Positions 36,675 to 45,488 of a DNA stretch of 64,000 nt are shown here, piece by piece (the first letter of the stretch is position 1; the number at the start of each line of letters is the position of its first letter). Where the stretch lies: NCBI RefSeq assembly GCF_026278345.1, contig NZ_CP111085.1:1376001-1440000 (forward strand), read 5' to 3'. Made by a program: the position numbers and the translations under genes. The notes under the pieces are model-generated. The model was not told where the DNA came from, searched no databases, and worked only from the letters and a program-made list of their open reading frames with translations. The stretch comes from Tellurirhabdus rosea (GTDB lineage Bacteria; Bacteroidota; Bacteroidia; Cytophagales; Spirosomataceae).

Positions 36675-37805
36675 ATGAATCGCCGAAATTTTTTGGCCGC
36701 AACCGGCGTTGCCAGCCTCGCGGTCGCCTCGGGCGTGACGAGCTGTGCCCCCCGCCCCCGTCTGGCTACCACCCGAACCTATTCGGTTCCCAAACTCAAA
36801 CTTTCGCTCGACCGCATTGTCAAGGAAACCGTCGGGCTGCGGCCGTTCCGGGCTTCCGGGCCGCGCATTGCCCGGGAGGAACTGGGTTCCAAAACGCTGG
36901 TGCACAACTACGGACATGGCGGCAGCGGCTGGTCGCTTTCCTGGGGCACGGGGAATCTAGCCCGGGAGATGGTGCTGGCGACCGGCGAGCGCAAAGTGGC
37001 GGTACTCGGCTGCGGCACCGTCGGGCTGGCAACGGCGCGACTCCTGCAGGAACGGGGTCTGGAGGTAACCATCTACACCAAAGACCTGCCGCCCAACATC
37101 ACCAGCAGCGTCGCCACGGGCACCTGGTCGCCGGCCTCCCGCGTCTGCGACCCCACCAAAGCGACGCCCGAGTTCCGGCAGCAGTGGGAACAGGCTACCC
37201 GCTTTTCCTTCCGGACGTTTCAGTTTCTGCTCGGCATGAACGACATCGCCGCCTGGGTGGACGAATACAATGTCTACAAGACCAGGCCCACCGGCCAGCC
37301 CGACATCGGTCAGGGCGGCGAAGTGTACCACCTCGACGGGCTGCTGCCCGAACGGCAGGAGCTTTCCGCCAAGCAGCATCCGTTTGGGGCGGCTTACGTC
37401 ACCTGGCGTTCCAACATGATGTTCAACATTCCGAGTTATCTGCACCACCAGATGAGCACGTTTGTGATGCTGGGCGGCCGGATCCTGATTCGGGAAATTA
37501 AAAAGCTGGAAGACATCGACGCCCTGCCCGAACGCTGCGTGGTGAACTGCATGGGCCTGGGTGCCAAGGCCGTTTTCAACGACGAAGAACTAACACCGGT
37601 CTCCGGCCAGCTGGCCTGCCTCATTCCCCAGCCCGAAGTCACCTACAAGCTCAATGCGCAGGGCGCCAGCGTCATCGCCCGGAAAGACGGCATTTACCTC
37701 GGCGGCAACGGCCTCGTCGGCAACTGGGACACAACCCCCAAGCGCGAATATACCGAGCAGTTTGTCGAGCGGATCCAGCAGGTCATGAATGAAATGACTG
37801 ATTGA
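36675..37805 (+). CDS. D-amino-acid-oxidase-like FAD oxidoreductase with apparent circular permutation
   Basis: A 376-residue flavoprotein of the DAO superfamily, exported: twin-arginine-like NRRNFLAATG plus a lipobox-like VTSC (Cys24). In ordinary D-amino-acid oxidases the GxGxxG strand is N-terminal and the RPFR...HNYGHGG block is C-terminal. Here ETVGLRPFRASGPR and VHNYGHGGSGWSLSW (residues about 51-90) come first, then KVAVLGCGTVGLATARLL at about 107. The protein ends just after YLGGNGLVGNWDTTPKREY. The order is therefore rotated. The last codons and stop lie inside the left arm of the following hairpin. Confidence 0.82.
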   Translation: MNRRNFLAATGVASLAVASGVTSCAPRPRLATTRTYSVPKLKLSLDRIVKETVGLRPFRASGPRIAREELGSKTLVHNYGHGGSGWSLSWGTGNLAREMVLATGERKVAVLGCGTVGLATARLLQERGLEVTIYTKDLPPNITSSVATGTWSPASRVCDPTKATPEFRQQWEQATRFSFRTFQFLLGMNDIAAWVDEYNVYKTRPTGQPDIGQGGEVYHLDGLLPERQELSAKQHPFGAAYVTWRSNMMFNIPSYLHHQMSTFVMLGGRILIREIKKLEDIDALPERCVVNCMGLGAKAVFNDEELTPVSGQLACLIPQPEVTYKLNAQGASVIARKDGIYLGGNGLVGNWDTTPKREYTEQFVERIQQVMNEMTD

Positions 37806-37877
37806 CTGAATGACTGAATGACTGATAGGCAGTCCGCTTATCTATCAGTCATTCAGTCATTCAGTCAATCAGTCATT
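37793..37877. repeat. 8-nt-periodic perfect intergenic hairpin
   Basis: A perfect 36-bp stem: 37793-37828 pairs with 37842-37877 around a 13-base loop. The arms are TGACTGAA/TGACTGAT octamers. The stop codon of the FAD oxidoreductase (37803-37805) is inside the left arm. It lies between convergent genes. Confidence 0.95.
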
Positions 37878-37895
37878 CAACCTCCCCTCCGCCCG

Positions 37896-39380
37896 CTAGA
37901 AGTTCCGCTTGAAAAACGACCAGGCGTTTTGCCACGAAATCCGCTTTATGATTTCGTCCGGGCTGATTTTGTTGAAGTCATGGGTGAGGCCGGGGGCTTT
38001 TTCTTCGACCATGTAATGATAGATGTGGCGTTCCAGGTAGCCCACCATGTCGTCGTAATCCTCCACCGTCCAGATGCCGTTGACGGGGTTGACGATGCCG
38101 TCGTAATCGCTGCCGATGGCGAGGTTGTCCCAGGAGGGCAGCCCGTTTCGGTCGAGCAGTTCGGCAATGTGCCGGAATTGGCGCCAGATTACCTCCGTCC
38201 GGTAATGGAGGATTTTGTGACGGAAAATCGAATGCTTGACGCGCCGGATGGTTTCATCGTCGGCCAGCCGTCTTTCGTCCAGTTGCAACCCAAAAATCCC
38301 GTTCGACTGCACCACGCGAACGATTTCGTCATCGTAAAAATTGATGTCATCCGGGCAGAGCTTTTCGCCCGTCTCCGGCGAGTCGATAATCGTGGGCTGG
38401 TCCATAGACCGGCGTCCGTTGGCCGCTCCGTGACTGACAATGATCGGCAGTTTCGGAAAATCGGCATCCCGAATGGCAAAGAACTCCCGGCGGGCCAGGG
38501 CGCTCATGTGCTTGATGTCAATCAGAACCCGCCGCCCGACCGTGCGGTCCAGCAACAGCCGCAAAACCTGTTCTCCCAGAGCGGAAAAGCCCGTTCCGAT
38601 GTTCTTCTCCTGGTCGCACAGCCTGTTCAACGGGGGCGGCAGACTCCGGGCGTGGCCGCACAGGTCATTGTTGAAATGGTGGCTGAACGTGACAAAAAAG
38701 GGCGCTTTGTCGAACGTCTTGATCTGCCGGACTTTGTCCAGCACGTCGGCGTCGCTAACGGGCTGGTCGAGCCCGGTATTCAGCACGTGCAGCCCTTCGA
38801 TGGAGAGCACCAGCGCGATCTTGGTCTGAACGGCATGACGGGGATTCCGCATCTTCGCTTCCAGTTCCGAATCGTTGAAATCCATCACCGCTTCCAGCTC
38901 CTGAAACGAGGATACAATGCTGTAGGCATAGTTCATGCCGTCGATGCGGGTGAATTTTTCGTTGTTGGCCAGCAGAAAATCCCATTCCAGCAGCAGATCG
39001 GCGAAGTAATCGGTCATGTTCTGGATGTGGTTGATCCGGGGCACGCTCAGACCGGCCGTGAACTCGGAAACCAGATCAGCCAGCGCTCCGGTGCCGAGTT
39101 TCGTTCTGAAAAACCCTTTTTCGATGGACCCCAGCGAAACGGTCATCACCCCCGTTCGGCCGTAAGCCGCCGCGGTCAGGTTCGCCTGCGAAAAGCGGGT
39201 CAGGCCCTTGACAAAATTGAGCAGCTTGTCGCCCGCGCCTGGCGGGTCGTAATTCCAGACCGAATTTAGATCACCGGGCCGGTTGGAAGCCTGTCCGGGC
39301 GTACCCATTCTGAAACTGCGCCCGAAGGGTTTGTAGGTGGGGTGGCAGTGCAGGTCTACAAAAAAATCGTGCTGAGGCAT
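37896..39380 (-). CDS. Membrane-dipeptidase-like (M19) metallohydrolase
   Basis: A 494-residue amidohydrolase-fold enzyme without a signal peptide. M19-type landmarks: DLHCHP near the N-terminus, LSIEGLHVL, FFVTFSHHFNNDLCGHA, LIDIKHMSALARREFF, IIVSHGAANGR and LAIGSDYDGIVNPVNG. Family members cleave dipeptides using a binuclear zinc centre. It is larger than classical renal-type dipeptidases because of insertions around residues 60-160. It is convergent with the FAD oxidoreductase. The substrate is not evident. Confidence 0.82.
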   Translation of the reverse strand: MPQHDFFVDLHCHPTYKPFGRSFRMGTPGQASNRPGDLNSVWNYDPPGAGDKLLNFVKGLTRFSQANLTAAAYGRTGVMTVSLGSIEKGFFRTKLGTGALADLVSEFTAGLSVPRINHIQNMTDYFADLLLEWDFLLANNEKFTRIDGMNYAYSIVSSFQELEAVMDFNDSELEAKMRNPRHAVQTKIALVLSIEGLHVLNTGLDQPVSDADVLDKVRQIKTFDKAPFFVTFSHHFNNDLCGHARSLPPPLNRLCDQEKNIGTGFSALGEQVLRLLLDRTVGRRVLIDIKHMSALARREFFAIRDADFPKLPIIVSHGAANGRRSMDQPTIIDSPETGEKLCPDDINFYDDEIVRVVQSNGIFGLQLDERRLADDETIRRVKHSIFRHKILHYRTEVIWRQFRHIAELLDRNGLPSWDNLAIGSDYDGIVNPVNGIWTVEDYDDMVGYLERHIYHYMVEEKAPGLTHDFNKISPDEIIKRISWQNAWSFFKRNF

Positions 39381-39426
39381 GGTGCGGAAGATTAAGAGGA
39401 AGAGTCATTTCTTCTTTAAGTTGGCA

Positions 39427-39458
39427 CAAAAAAAAGCTGACCCGACGGGACCAGCTTT
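39427..39458 (-). terminator. Terminator of the glycan cluster
   Basis: Read on the minus strand: AAAGCTGGTCCCG pairs with CGGGTCAGCTTT (one offset), followed by a run of T. It lies about 47 bases after the last glycosyltransferase stop and ends the minus-strand cluster. Confidence 0.85.
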
Positions 39459-39504
39459 GATTTTAGCGAGCGGTAGTTAACCACCGAATAATCAATCAGT
39501 TAAA

Positions 39505-40545
39505 TCAGGCAGCCAGTACCGCCGACGGACTGCTGGTTTCGGGCAGCAGCGAAAGCGCTTCCTCAATCACCGCCCCCGGACTTTCGGCGTTCACCTCCAG
39601 CACGGCCCGGTGGCGTTCCCGATTCAGCGCGCCCCATTCTTCGGGCTGGGACGTGGTATAGATGACCACGCTCGGCACTTTGAGCGCCGACGCAAGGTGG
39701 GCCACGCCCGTATCATTGCTCACCAGCAGAGAAGCCCGGCTCAGGACCCAGGCCAGCGTACCCAAGTCCGTTTTGCCGGCCAGGCTGACGGCCGAGGAGT
39801 GCATCTGTTCGCGCACACTTTCGACAATCGGCCCTTCGCTCTGCGTACCCGTCAGCACGACCTTGTACCCCTGCTCGGCCAGCGAATCGGCGACCTGCGC
39901 AAAGTGACTTTCGGGCCAGCGACGGGCCGAAATACCGCCCGGATGAATGCAGACGTACTCTTTGGGGTTGAGGCTGTCGAGTTCCGGAATCAGAGCCGCC
40001 CGGAGTCCATCTTGTTTGGTCAACGGAAAATCGAGGTCAAAACCCTGCGTCGGGATGCCCAGAAAGTCCATCAGACTCAGGTGCTTCCGGATTTCGTGCT
40101 CGCCTTCCGGGTACGGCATGTAGAATTCGGGATTGACGTTGTAGGCTTTCAGACCGGCCGGGTAAAATCCGGCCGTCACGCGGGCACCCAGCAATTCCAT
40201 CATCGGGTTGACCAGCGTGCCGTTGCCCTGCATCTGGAGGGCCAGATCGAAATGGCGCTGCTGCATCAGTTTGAGAAACGCGACCGTCCGGCCCGCATCG
40301 ACCGGTTGTTCGGGCAGGCCCGGCCATCCCGGAAAATCGATAAATTCATCGATGTACATCGGGAACCGGGCGACGAACTCCTTTGCCCAGGGCAGGCTGA
40401 TAAGCGTAATTTTCGCCCGTGGAAAGGCCATCCGCAGCGCCCGCAGCGCCGGAATGGCTACCATCAGGTCGCCCAGTTTGATGGCCCGAAAAATCGCTAT
40501 TGAATCCGGCTGCCTTCGTAAGGCGGCCACGATTTTGTTATTCAT
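39505..40545 (-). CDS. GT9-family (heptosyltransferase-like) glycosyltransferase
   Basis: 346 residues from the ATG at 40545. An in-frame start at 40620 would place 25 residues on the repeat arm and is rejected. GT9 features: IAIFRAIKLGDLMVAIPALRALR at the N-terminus, VCIHPGGISARRWPESHFAQVADSL and VLTGTQSEGPIV in the donor half, and LLVSNDTGVAHLASALKVPSVVIYTTS near the end. These are ADP-heptose:LPS transferase hallmarks. It is the last gene of the minus-strand surface-glycan cluster. Confidence 0.92.
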   Translation of the reverse strand: MNNKIVAALRRQPDSIAIFRAIKLGDLMVAIPALRALRMAFPRAKITLISLPWAKEFVARFPMYIDEFIDFPGWPGLPEQPVDAGRTVAFLKLMQQRHFDLALQMQGNGTLVNPMMELLGARVTAGFYPAGLKAYNVNPEFYMPYPEGEHEIRKHLSLMDFLGIPTQGFDLDFPLTKQDGLRAALIPELDSLNPKEYVCIHPGGISARRWPESHFAQVADSLAEQGYKVVLTGTQSEGPIVESVREQMHSSAVSLAGKTDLGTLAWVLSRASLLVSNDTGVAHLASALKVPSVVIYTTSQPEEWGALNRERHRAVLEVNAESPGAVIEEALSLLPETSSPSAVLAA

Positions 40546-40562
40546 AGGGATATGGATATTGA

Positions 40563-40640
40563 TTGAATGATTGATTGACTGACCATCAGGCAGTAAAAGT
40601 ATATGGTCGAAATCAGTCATTCAGTCATTCAGTCATTCAA
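40563..40640. repeat. 8-nt/4-nt-periodic intergenic hairpin (GT2-GT9)
   Basis: The left side 40563-40582 (TTGAATGATTGATTGACTGA) pairs with 40621-40640 with two mismatches. The right side carries one extra octamer (AATCAGTCATT), so the arms differ in unit number. It ends four bases before the GT2 stop codon. Confidence 0.8.
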
Positions 40641-40643
40641 CTA

Positions 40644-41618
40644 TTACCAATAGAGTGTTCGATGCTTGCAAGCTCCGTACAGCCGCCAGTAGACGGACAG
40701 AAAAGGCGTTGCGGCGGTGGTAACGAGGGTTTGTCCGACATGCTGCGGGGTGAGCCGGGTGCCCCAGAGGCGACGCACGACCAGCACCAGCAGAAAAGCC
40801 GTAAACAGACCGAAGCCATACGAGGCCACATACGGCAGTTCGGCCAGCACCCCGAAAGCCCCCAGCAGGAAGCCGATAACAACCGCGTAGTACATCAGCA
40901 CCAGATTGCCGTAGGCCGGAATGCGCTCCCGGAAAAGCCGGGGATGCCGTTTGTACAGCAGCGCATCGTAGCAATTCTTCCGCTCGTCCTTCAGGCAGGC
41001 CCACCAGGCCGCTTCCCGGATCGGATGCACGACGGTGACGTTTTTGCGCTTCGTGACCGGAATCTCGTTCTCGATAAACTTGAATTGCAGATCGCTGTCT
41101 TCGCGCCACGCAATGTCGAAGCTTTCTTCCAGTCCGCCGACCTTTTCGAGGGCGGCTCTGGAGCAGAAACAGTTGGCGGTGACAAACTCGGTCGTTTCCA
41201 GAAACGTCGTCACGCGTTCGTAATCCGTCGGCTTTTCCGAGCAGGGCACCACCAGGCGGCCCGACACCACTTCCGCCCCTTCGATAAAGGCGTCCACGGC
41301 ATTGCGAATCCAGTTTTCGTCGGGAATACAGTCGTCGTCCGTAAAGCCGATGATACTGCCCCGCGACTCTTTCCAGCCCCGGTTGCGGGCGGCGGCCGGT
41401 CCGCGTCGCTCGGGCTGACCGAGGTACCGGAGCGGCACCGTCGTATTCCGGGCGGTGATCTCTACTGCTTCCCGCGTGGCGGTGTCGTTGCCATCGTCCA
41501 CCACAATAATTTCAAACGTATGAAAGGGCAATTCCTGTTTCAGTAAGGCTTCCAGGCACCGGTTCAGCAACGCCGGCCGCCGAAAGGTCGGGACGATAAT
41601 GGATACTAACGGTTTCAT
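40644..41618 (-). CDS. GT2-family glycosyltransferase with C-terminal membrane helices
   Basis: 324 residues: GT-A domain with VSIIVPTFRRPALLNRCLEA, FEIIVVDDGNDTATRE, the metal-binding DDD of IIGFTDDDCIPDENW, and WREDSDLQFKFIE corresponding to the acceptor-side ED motif. Two hydrophobic helices (about residues 235-285) near the end suggest membrane anchoring. Cytoplasmic-face sugar transfer in surface-glycan synthesis is likely. The donor and acceptor are unknown. Confidence 0.92.
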   Translation of the reverse strand: MKPLVSIIVPTFRRPALLNRCLEALLKQELPFHTFEIIVVDDGNDTATREAVEITARNTTVPLRYLGQPERRGPAAARNRGWKESRGSIIGFTDDDCIPDENWIRNAVDAFIEGAEVVSGRLVVPCSEKPTDYERVTTFLETTEFVTANCFCSRAALEKVGGLEESFDIAWREDSDLQFKFIENEIPVTKRKNVTVVHPIREAAWWACLKDERKNCYDALLYKRHPRLFRERIPAYGNLVLMYYAVVIGFLLGAFGVLAELPYVASYGFGLFTAFLLVLVVRRLWGTRLTPQHVGQTLVTTAATPFLSVYWRLYGACKHRTLYW

Positions 41619-41622
41619 AATG

Positions 41623-41707
41623 ATGAGTTAATAATTAAGAATTATGAGTTATGAGTTGAAAACAGCAGAGCTAACTCATAACTCTTAACTCTTAACTGAT
41701 AATTATT
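41623..41707. repeat. 7-nt-periodic intergenic hairpin (carbamoyltransferase-GT2)
   Basis: The core stem is 22 bp with two mismatches: 41636-41657 with 41673-41694. Heptamers are GAATTAT/GAGTTAT/GAGTTGA on one side and TAACTCA/TAACTCT/TAACTCT on the other. The carbamoyltransferase stop codon (41692-41694) is inside the right arm, and the left side begins four bases before the GT2 start. Confidence 0.88.
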
Positions 41708-43506
41708 CCTTCCCACTCCTGGCTTTCTTTCACGACTCCGCGTCCGTACCAGGCCGGTTTCTCGCTGTCGCTGCCCGTTCCGTGGCCGGTTTTGGTCAGC
41801 ATGAACGAGCCGATGACAAGCGCATCCAGCGGCGAGGTCCAGAAAGATTCGACGGCGTCGCGGGGAGTACAGACGATGGGTTCGCCCCGCGTGTTGAACG
41901 AGGTATTGATCAGAACCGGAACACCGGTTTTTTCGTAGAATGCTTTAATTAACGCATAATAAACCGGATTCTGGGACCGGTTGATAGTTTGAATCCGGGC
42001 CGTACCGTCGCTGTGGCAGACCGCCGGAATGCGTTCGGTGACCTCCGGCCGCACGTCGTTGATAAACAGCATGAACGGCGACTTGCGGGCGTTGACAAAG
42101 TACTCGTCGGCCATCTCCTCCAGCACCACCGGCGCAACGGGCCGGAAGTCTTCGCGGTCCTTCAGATCGTTCATTTTCTGCTGCATATCCGCCGGAAACG
42201 GAGCCGCCAGCAACGACCGGGCCCCGAGCGCCCGCGGCCCAAATTCCATCCCGGTCTGAAACCAGCCGATGACGTTGCCCTGGGCCAGATAATCGGCCAC
42301 ATCGGAGGCCACATCGTCCATCTTGCGGTACGGCAGTTTCGACCATTTCAGGAAGGCTTCGATTTCGTCGTCGGTAAACCGGGGTCCCAGGTAGACGTCT
42401 TCCATCACATACGCCCGTTCGGTGGCGTTCCGCTGCCGGGTGTCGATGCACATCGCGGCTCCCAGCGCCGTGCCCGAGTCGCCGGAAGCGGGCTGTACCC
42501 AGATGTCGCGGAACGGGCCCTTGTCGCGCAGCCGGGCGTTCATGACGCAGTTGAGCGCCACCCCGCCCGCCATGCAGAGCGTGTCGCAGCCGGTGACCTC
42601 GTGCAGCCAGGTGATTAGTTTCAGGACGGTTTCTTCCAGCACCAGTTGCAGCGAGGCCGCAATGTCAAAATGCTTCTGTTCCAGCGGACCGCCTTTTTCG
42701 CGCATAGGGCCAAATTCCCCGGCGAAGTCCGGCGTGTCGATGGTGTATTGCCCATTCTGTCCCAACCGGATCAGGTTGCGGAAATAATCGGCGTACTTCG
42801 GCTCCCCGAACGAAGCCAGCGCCATCACCTTGTATTCGTCGGACGAATGCAGGAAGCCGAGGTATTCGGTCATCCGTTCGTAGAGCAGGCCCAGCGAATG
42901 CGGCAGGTGCACTTCGCCCAGCAGTTTCAGGTCGTTGCCTTCGCCCAGCCAATAGCTCGTGGTAGCCAGTTCGCCGCGCCCGTCGATGACGATGACCGCC
43001 GCCCGCGTATGCGGACTGGGGAGAAACGCGCTCGCCGCGTGCGCCAGGTGGTGATTCACAAAATGCCACTGATACGGGCCGTCGCGACGGGCTGCTTTCC
43101 AGCGGGCCGACAGGTGCAGGGGCACGCCATCGACGAGGTGGCCCGGCGCGTTGACGATAGACGACAGAAACAGCGGGTCCCAGGGATTGAGCCACTGGCT
43201 ATCGGTCGGCTGGTAGCCCGGCTTCAGCGGAATTTCGAGCGTATCGGCGTCTTTTTTATCCCCCAGCAGCAGAGACGGGTCCAACGAATAGGCAATGTGG
43301 TCTACTTCCGCCAGCGTGATTCCGGCCGTTTTCAGGCAGAAATCGATGGCATTATACGGCAGTTCGTAGGTAGAAAAGGGAATCGGGCGCTTGCCGTGTT
43401 TGATGTGGGTAAAGCGTTCCTCTTCCGCCGCCGCCAGCACCACCCCATCTTTTACAATAGCCGCCGTCTGGTCGTGAAAGGCCGCATTAATTCCAAGAGT
43501 AATCAT
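41692..43506 (-). CDS. Carbamoyltransferase, NodU/CmcH family
   Basis: A 604-residue O-carbamoyltransferase. N-terminal Kae1-like domain: MITLGINAAFHDQTAAIVKD at the start, EEERFTHIKHGKRP, FVNHHLAHAASAFLPSP (metal histidines) and LCMAGGVALNCVMNARL. C-terminal domain: FGPRALGARSLLA, VCHSDGTARIQTI and VLINTSFNTRGEPIVCTPRDA. The enzyme uses carbamoyl phosphate and ATP to carbamoylate a sugar hydroxyl. In this cluster it most likely decorates a surface glycan. Its final codons are encoded by the repeat arm. Confidence 0.95.
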   Translation of the reverse strand: MITLGINAAFHDQTAAIVKDGVVLAAAEEERFTHIKHGKRPIPFSTYELPYNAIDFCLKTAGITLAEVDHIAYSLDPSLLLGDKKDADTLEIPLKPGYQPTDSQWLNPWDPLFLSSIVNAPGHLVDGVPLHLSARWKAARRDGPYQWHFVNHHLAHAASAFLPSPHTRAAVIVIDGRGELATTSYWLGEGNDLKLLGEVHLPHSLGLLYERMTEYLGFLHSSDEYKVMALASFGEPKYADYFRNLIRLGQNGQYTIDTPDFAGEFGPMREKGGPLEQKHFDIAASLQLVLEETVLKLITWLHEVTGCDTLCMAGGVALNCVMNARLRDKGPFRDIWVQPASGDSGTALGAAMCIDTRQRNATERAYVMEDVYLGPRFTDDEIEAFLKWSKLPYRKMDDVASDVADYLAQGNVIGWFQTGMEFGPRALGARSLLAAPFPADMQQKMNDLKDREDFRPVAPVVLEEMADEYFVNARKSPFMLFINDVRPEVTERIPAVCHSDGTARIQTINRSQNPVYYALIKAFYEKTGVPVLINTSFNTRGEPIVCTPRDAVESFWTSPLDALVIGSFMLTKTGHGTGSDSEKPAWYGRGVVKESQEWEGIIIS

Positions 43507-43528
43507 AACGTTTATTTTAAGTTACCAG

Positions 43529-43623
43529 GTTTAGAGTTTATGGTTTATGGTTGCTTCCTGCCAACGGTACTCTTTTTTGGCCTCAGGTTATCACCATAAA
43601 CTCTAAACTATAAACCATAAACT
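43529..43623. repeat. 7-nt-periodic intergenic hairpin (GT9-carbamoyltransferase)
   Basis: Perfect 16-bp pairing of 43529-43544 with 43593-43608. The arms are TTTAGAG/TTTATGG/TTTATGG heptamers, with complementary units continuing to 43623, so alternative registers can pair. Confidence 0.85.
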
Positions 43624-43633
43624 ATTCCCCCTT

Positions 43634-44827
43634 TTAGGTCCCCGATAGGGCAATGGTTCCAATGGTTAGTTCTTCTACTGCTTTCACAATTCCGTCTACG
43701 GATGCTTTCGGTTCGGCGGGGCCGGGGAACCGCTGCAGCAGCATGTTGCGCGAACGCAGGGGTTCGGGTACGTCGAAATAAAGCACCCGGTTGGGCACCA
43801 GCCAGGGCGTATGCTGCGGGTTGGTCATGGCGTACAGCACCACCACCGGCGTTCCGACGGCCGAGGCGATATGCACCGGACCGGTATTGTTGGAAACCAC
43901 CACCGGCGCCTGGGCGATGAGGCCGCAGAAAACATCCAGCGGGAGCTTTCCGGTCAGGTTCACCGCGCCGGGACCAATCTGCTTGCGGATGTCTTCGGTA
44001 TAGGCCCGTTCGGACTTACTGCCCGTCAGCACCACCTGAAAACCCAGTTCGCTGGTGAGCCGCCGCCCCGCTTTGATAAATTCCTCTGCCGGATAACGCC
44101 GTTTTTCCTCGCTCACGCCCGTGTGCATGACCAGCCAGGGCTGGTGCGGCTGCACGCCGGTTGCCGAAAGACTTTCGAGGGCCTGAATCACCGCATTCGG
44201 CGGGACAGACAGCGACAGTTGCCGGTTTGCGGTTGTCGCGCCGACCGCCTCCACCAGGGTCAGTTGCCGTTCGACCTCGTGCCGAGTGGCGCACAGCACC
44301 TCCGGGTCCGGGACCCAGGGACTCATCAGGTAGTAGGGATTTTCGCGGCAGTAACCCAGCACGTTTGGGATACCAGCCATGTAGCAAAGCAGCGCCGCCG
44401 GTAACGGATTCTGGCTCTGGACGTTGAAGATCACCGCCGCCTGGAACCGCCGACGACGCAGCAGTTCGACCAGTTTGACAACCGCCTCCCGGTTCGGGAC
44501 GTCCTGCGTGGACACCCAGGGAACGTCAAACGTGATAACGTTGTCAATCTCCGGAATCATCCGCGCGATGGCCGCTCCCGCCGAGGAGGTCAGCAGCGTC
44601 AGTCGCCGGCCCGGCAGGCTTTCTTTCAGCGCCCGGAAGGCCGGAGTCGTCATCAGCACGTCGCCCATGTTATCCGGACGGATACACAGGATATGCGGAC
44701 ACTTTTCCCATTGAAAGGATTCGGTCGAAGATTCGGTCGAAGACCCGGTGGAAGCCTCCCTGCTGCGGGGATCATCAGACCGGATGACCCGGTCGTTTTT
44801 TTTCTCGCGCCGATTGTTGACTGACAT
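43634..44827 (-). CDS. GT9-family (heptosyltransferase-like) glycosyltransferase
   Basis: 397 residues with a charged N-terminal extension of about 40 residues. The GT9 fold follows: HILCIRPDNMGDVLMTTPAFRALKE, LVMHTGVSEEKRRYPAEEFIKAG, VVLTGSKSERAYTEDIRKQI and VVVSNNTGPVHIASAVGTPVVVLYA. The DNMGD variant of the usual GD(A/M)V motif is well preserved. It lies between the GmhB-like phosphatase and the carbamoyltransferase, consistent with heptose addition in an LPS-like glycan. Confidence 0.92.
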   Translation of the reverse strand: MSVNNRREKKNDRVIRSDDPRSREASTGSSTESSTESFQWEKCPHILCIRPDNMGDVLMTTPAFRALKESLPGRRLTLLTSSAGAAIARMIPEIDNVITFDVPWVSTQDVPNREAVVKLVELLRRRRFQAAVIFNVQSQNPLPAALLCYMAGIPNVLGYCRENPYYLMSPWVPDPEVLCATRHEVERQLTLVEAVGATTANRQLSLSVPPNAVIQALESLSATGVQPHQPWLVMHTGVSEEKRRYPAEEFIKAGRRLTSELGFQVVLTGSKSERAYTEDIRKQIGPGAVNLTGKLPLDVFCGLIAQAPVVVSNNTGPVHIASAVGTPVVVLYAMTNPQHTPWLVPNRVLYFDVPEPLRSRNMLLQRFPGPAEPKASVDGIVKAVEELTIGTIALSGT

Positions 44828-44850
44828 AATGATTCAGGATGCCGGCTTAG

Positions 44851-45471
44851 TTAACTAACCTCCTGTTCGAATGAAGCAGAAAGGTTATTGTGGGGTTTAC
44901 TAACCGATTGGGTGGTATGCTTGAGTATGAATTCTGCGGCATCCAGCATGTGCCGGGCCCGGTAAGTGGGTGTCCGGAACGAGCCGGTCAGCCATTCCGT
45001 TTCGTTCCCGTGTTCGAGCAGAACGGTCCGGCAGCCTGCCCGGTTGCCCGCTTCCACATCGTTGAGGATGTCGCCGATCATCCAGGATTCTTCCAGATTC
45101 AGGTCGTGGTCGGCCGCCGCGCGGGTCAGCAGACCGGGCTCGGGCTTGCGGCAGGCGCAGGTGATGGAATACGCCGGAACGGAGCCGCCGGGATGATGCG
45201 GACAGTAGTAAAATCCGTCCAGACTCACCCCGTAGGGCCGCAGCAAGACCTGCAACTGCACTTCCACAAACGTCAGGGCCTGCTCTTCGAAATACCCGTG
45301 TGCCACGCCCGACTGGTTGGAAATAACAATCAGCCGAAAACCAGCCGCCCCGAGCCGTCGCAGCGCCTCTCCCGTCTCCGGATAAAGCTCAATCTGACCG
45401 GGTTCTACATTGTAGGGAACGTCGCGGATCAGCGTTCCATCTTTGTCGAGAAATATAGCGCGTTCACTCAT
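44851..45471 (-). CDS. GmhB-like HAD-IIIA phosphatase (heptose bisphosphate phosphatase family)
   Basis: 206 residues from the ATG at 45471; the longer frame to 45564 reads through the repeat and is rejected. HAD motifs: AIFLDKDGTLIRD, LIVISNQSGVAHGYF, CRKPEPGLL and WMIGDILNDVEAGNRAG. The zinc-binding CPHHPGG plus CACRKP pair is characteristic of GmhB. Expected reaction: removal of the 7-phosphate from heptose-1,7-bisphosphate. It supports heptose as a donor for the GT9 enzymes. The last 20 residues are low in conservation. Confidence 0.9.
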   Translation of the reverse strand: MSERAIFLDKDGTLIRDVPYNVEPGQIELYPETGEALRRLGAAGFRLIVISNQSGVAHGYFEEQALTFVEVQLQVLLRPYGVSLDGFYYCPHHPGGSVPAYSITCACRKPEPGLLTRAAADHDLNLEESWMIGDILNDVEAGNRAGCRTVLLEHGNETEWLTGSFRTPTYRARHMLDAAEFILKHTTQSVSKPHNNLSASFEQEVS

Positions 45472-45488
45472 GCTCGTTCGGATTTTTG

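Noticed and set aside
37818-39269. 483-codon open frame on the plus strand
   Set aside because: Antisense shadow of the M19-type hydrolase; it starts inside a repeat arm and has no family features.
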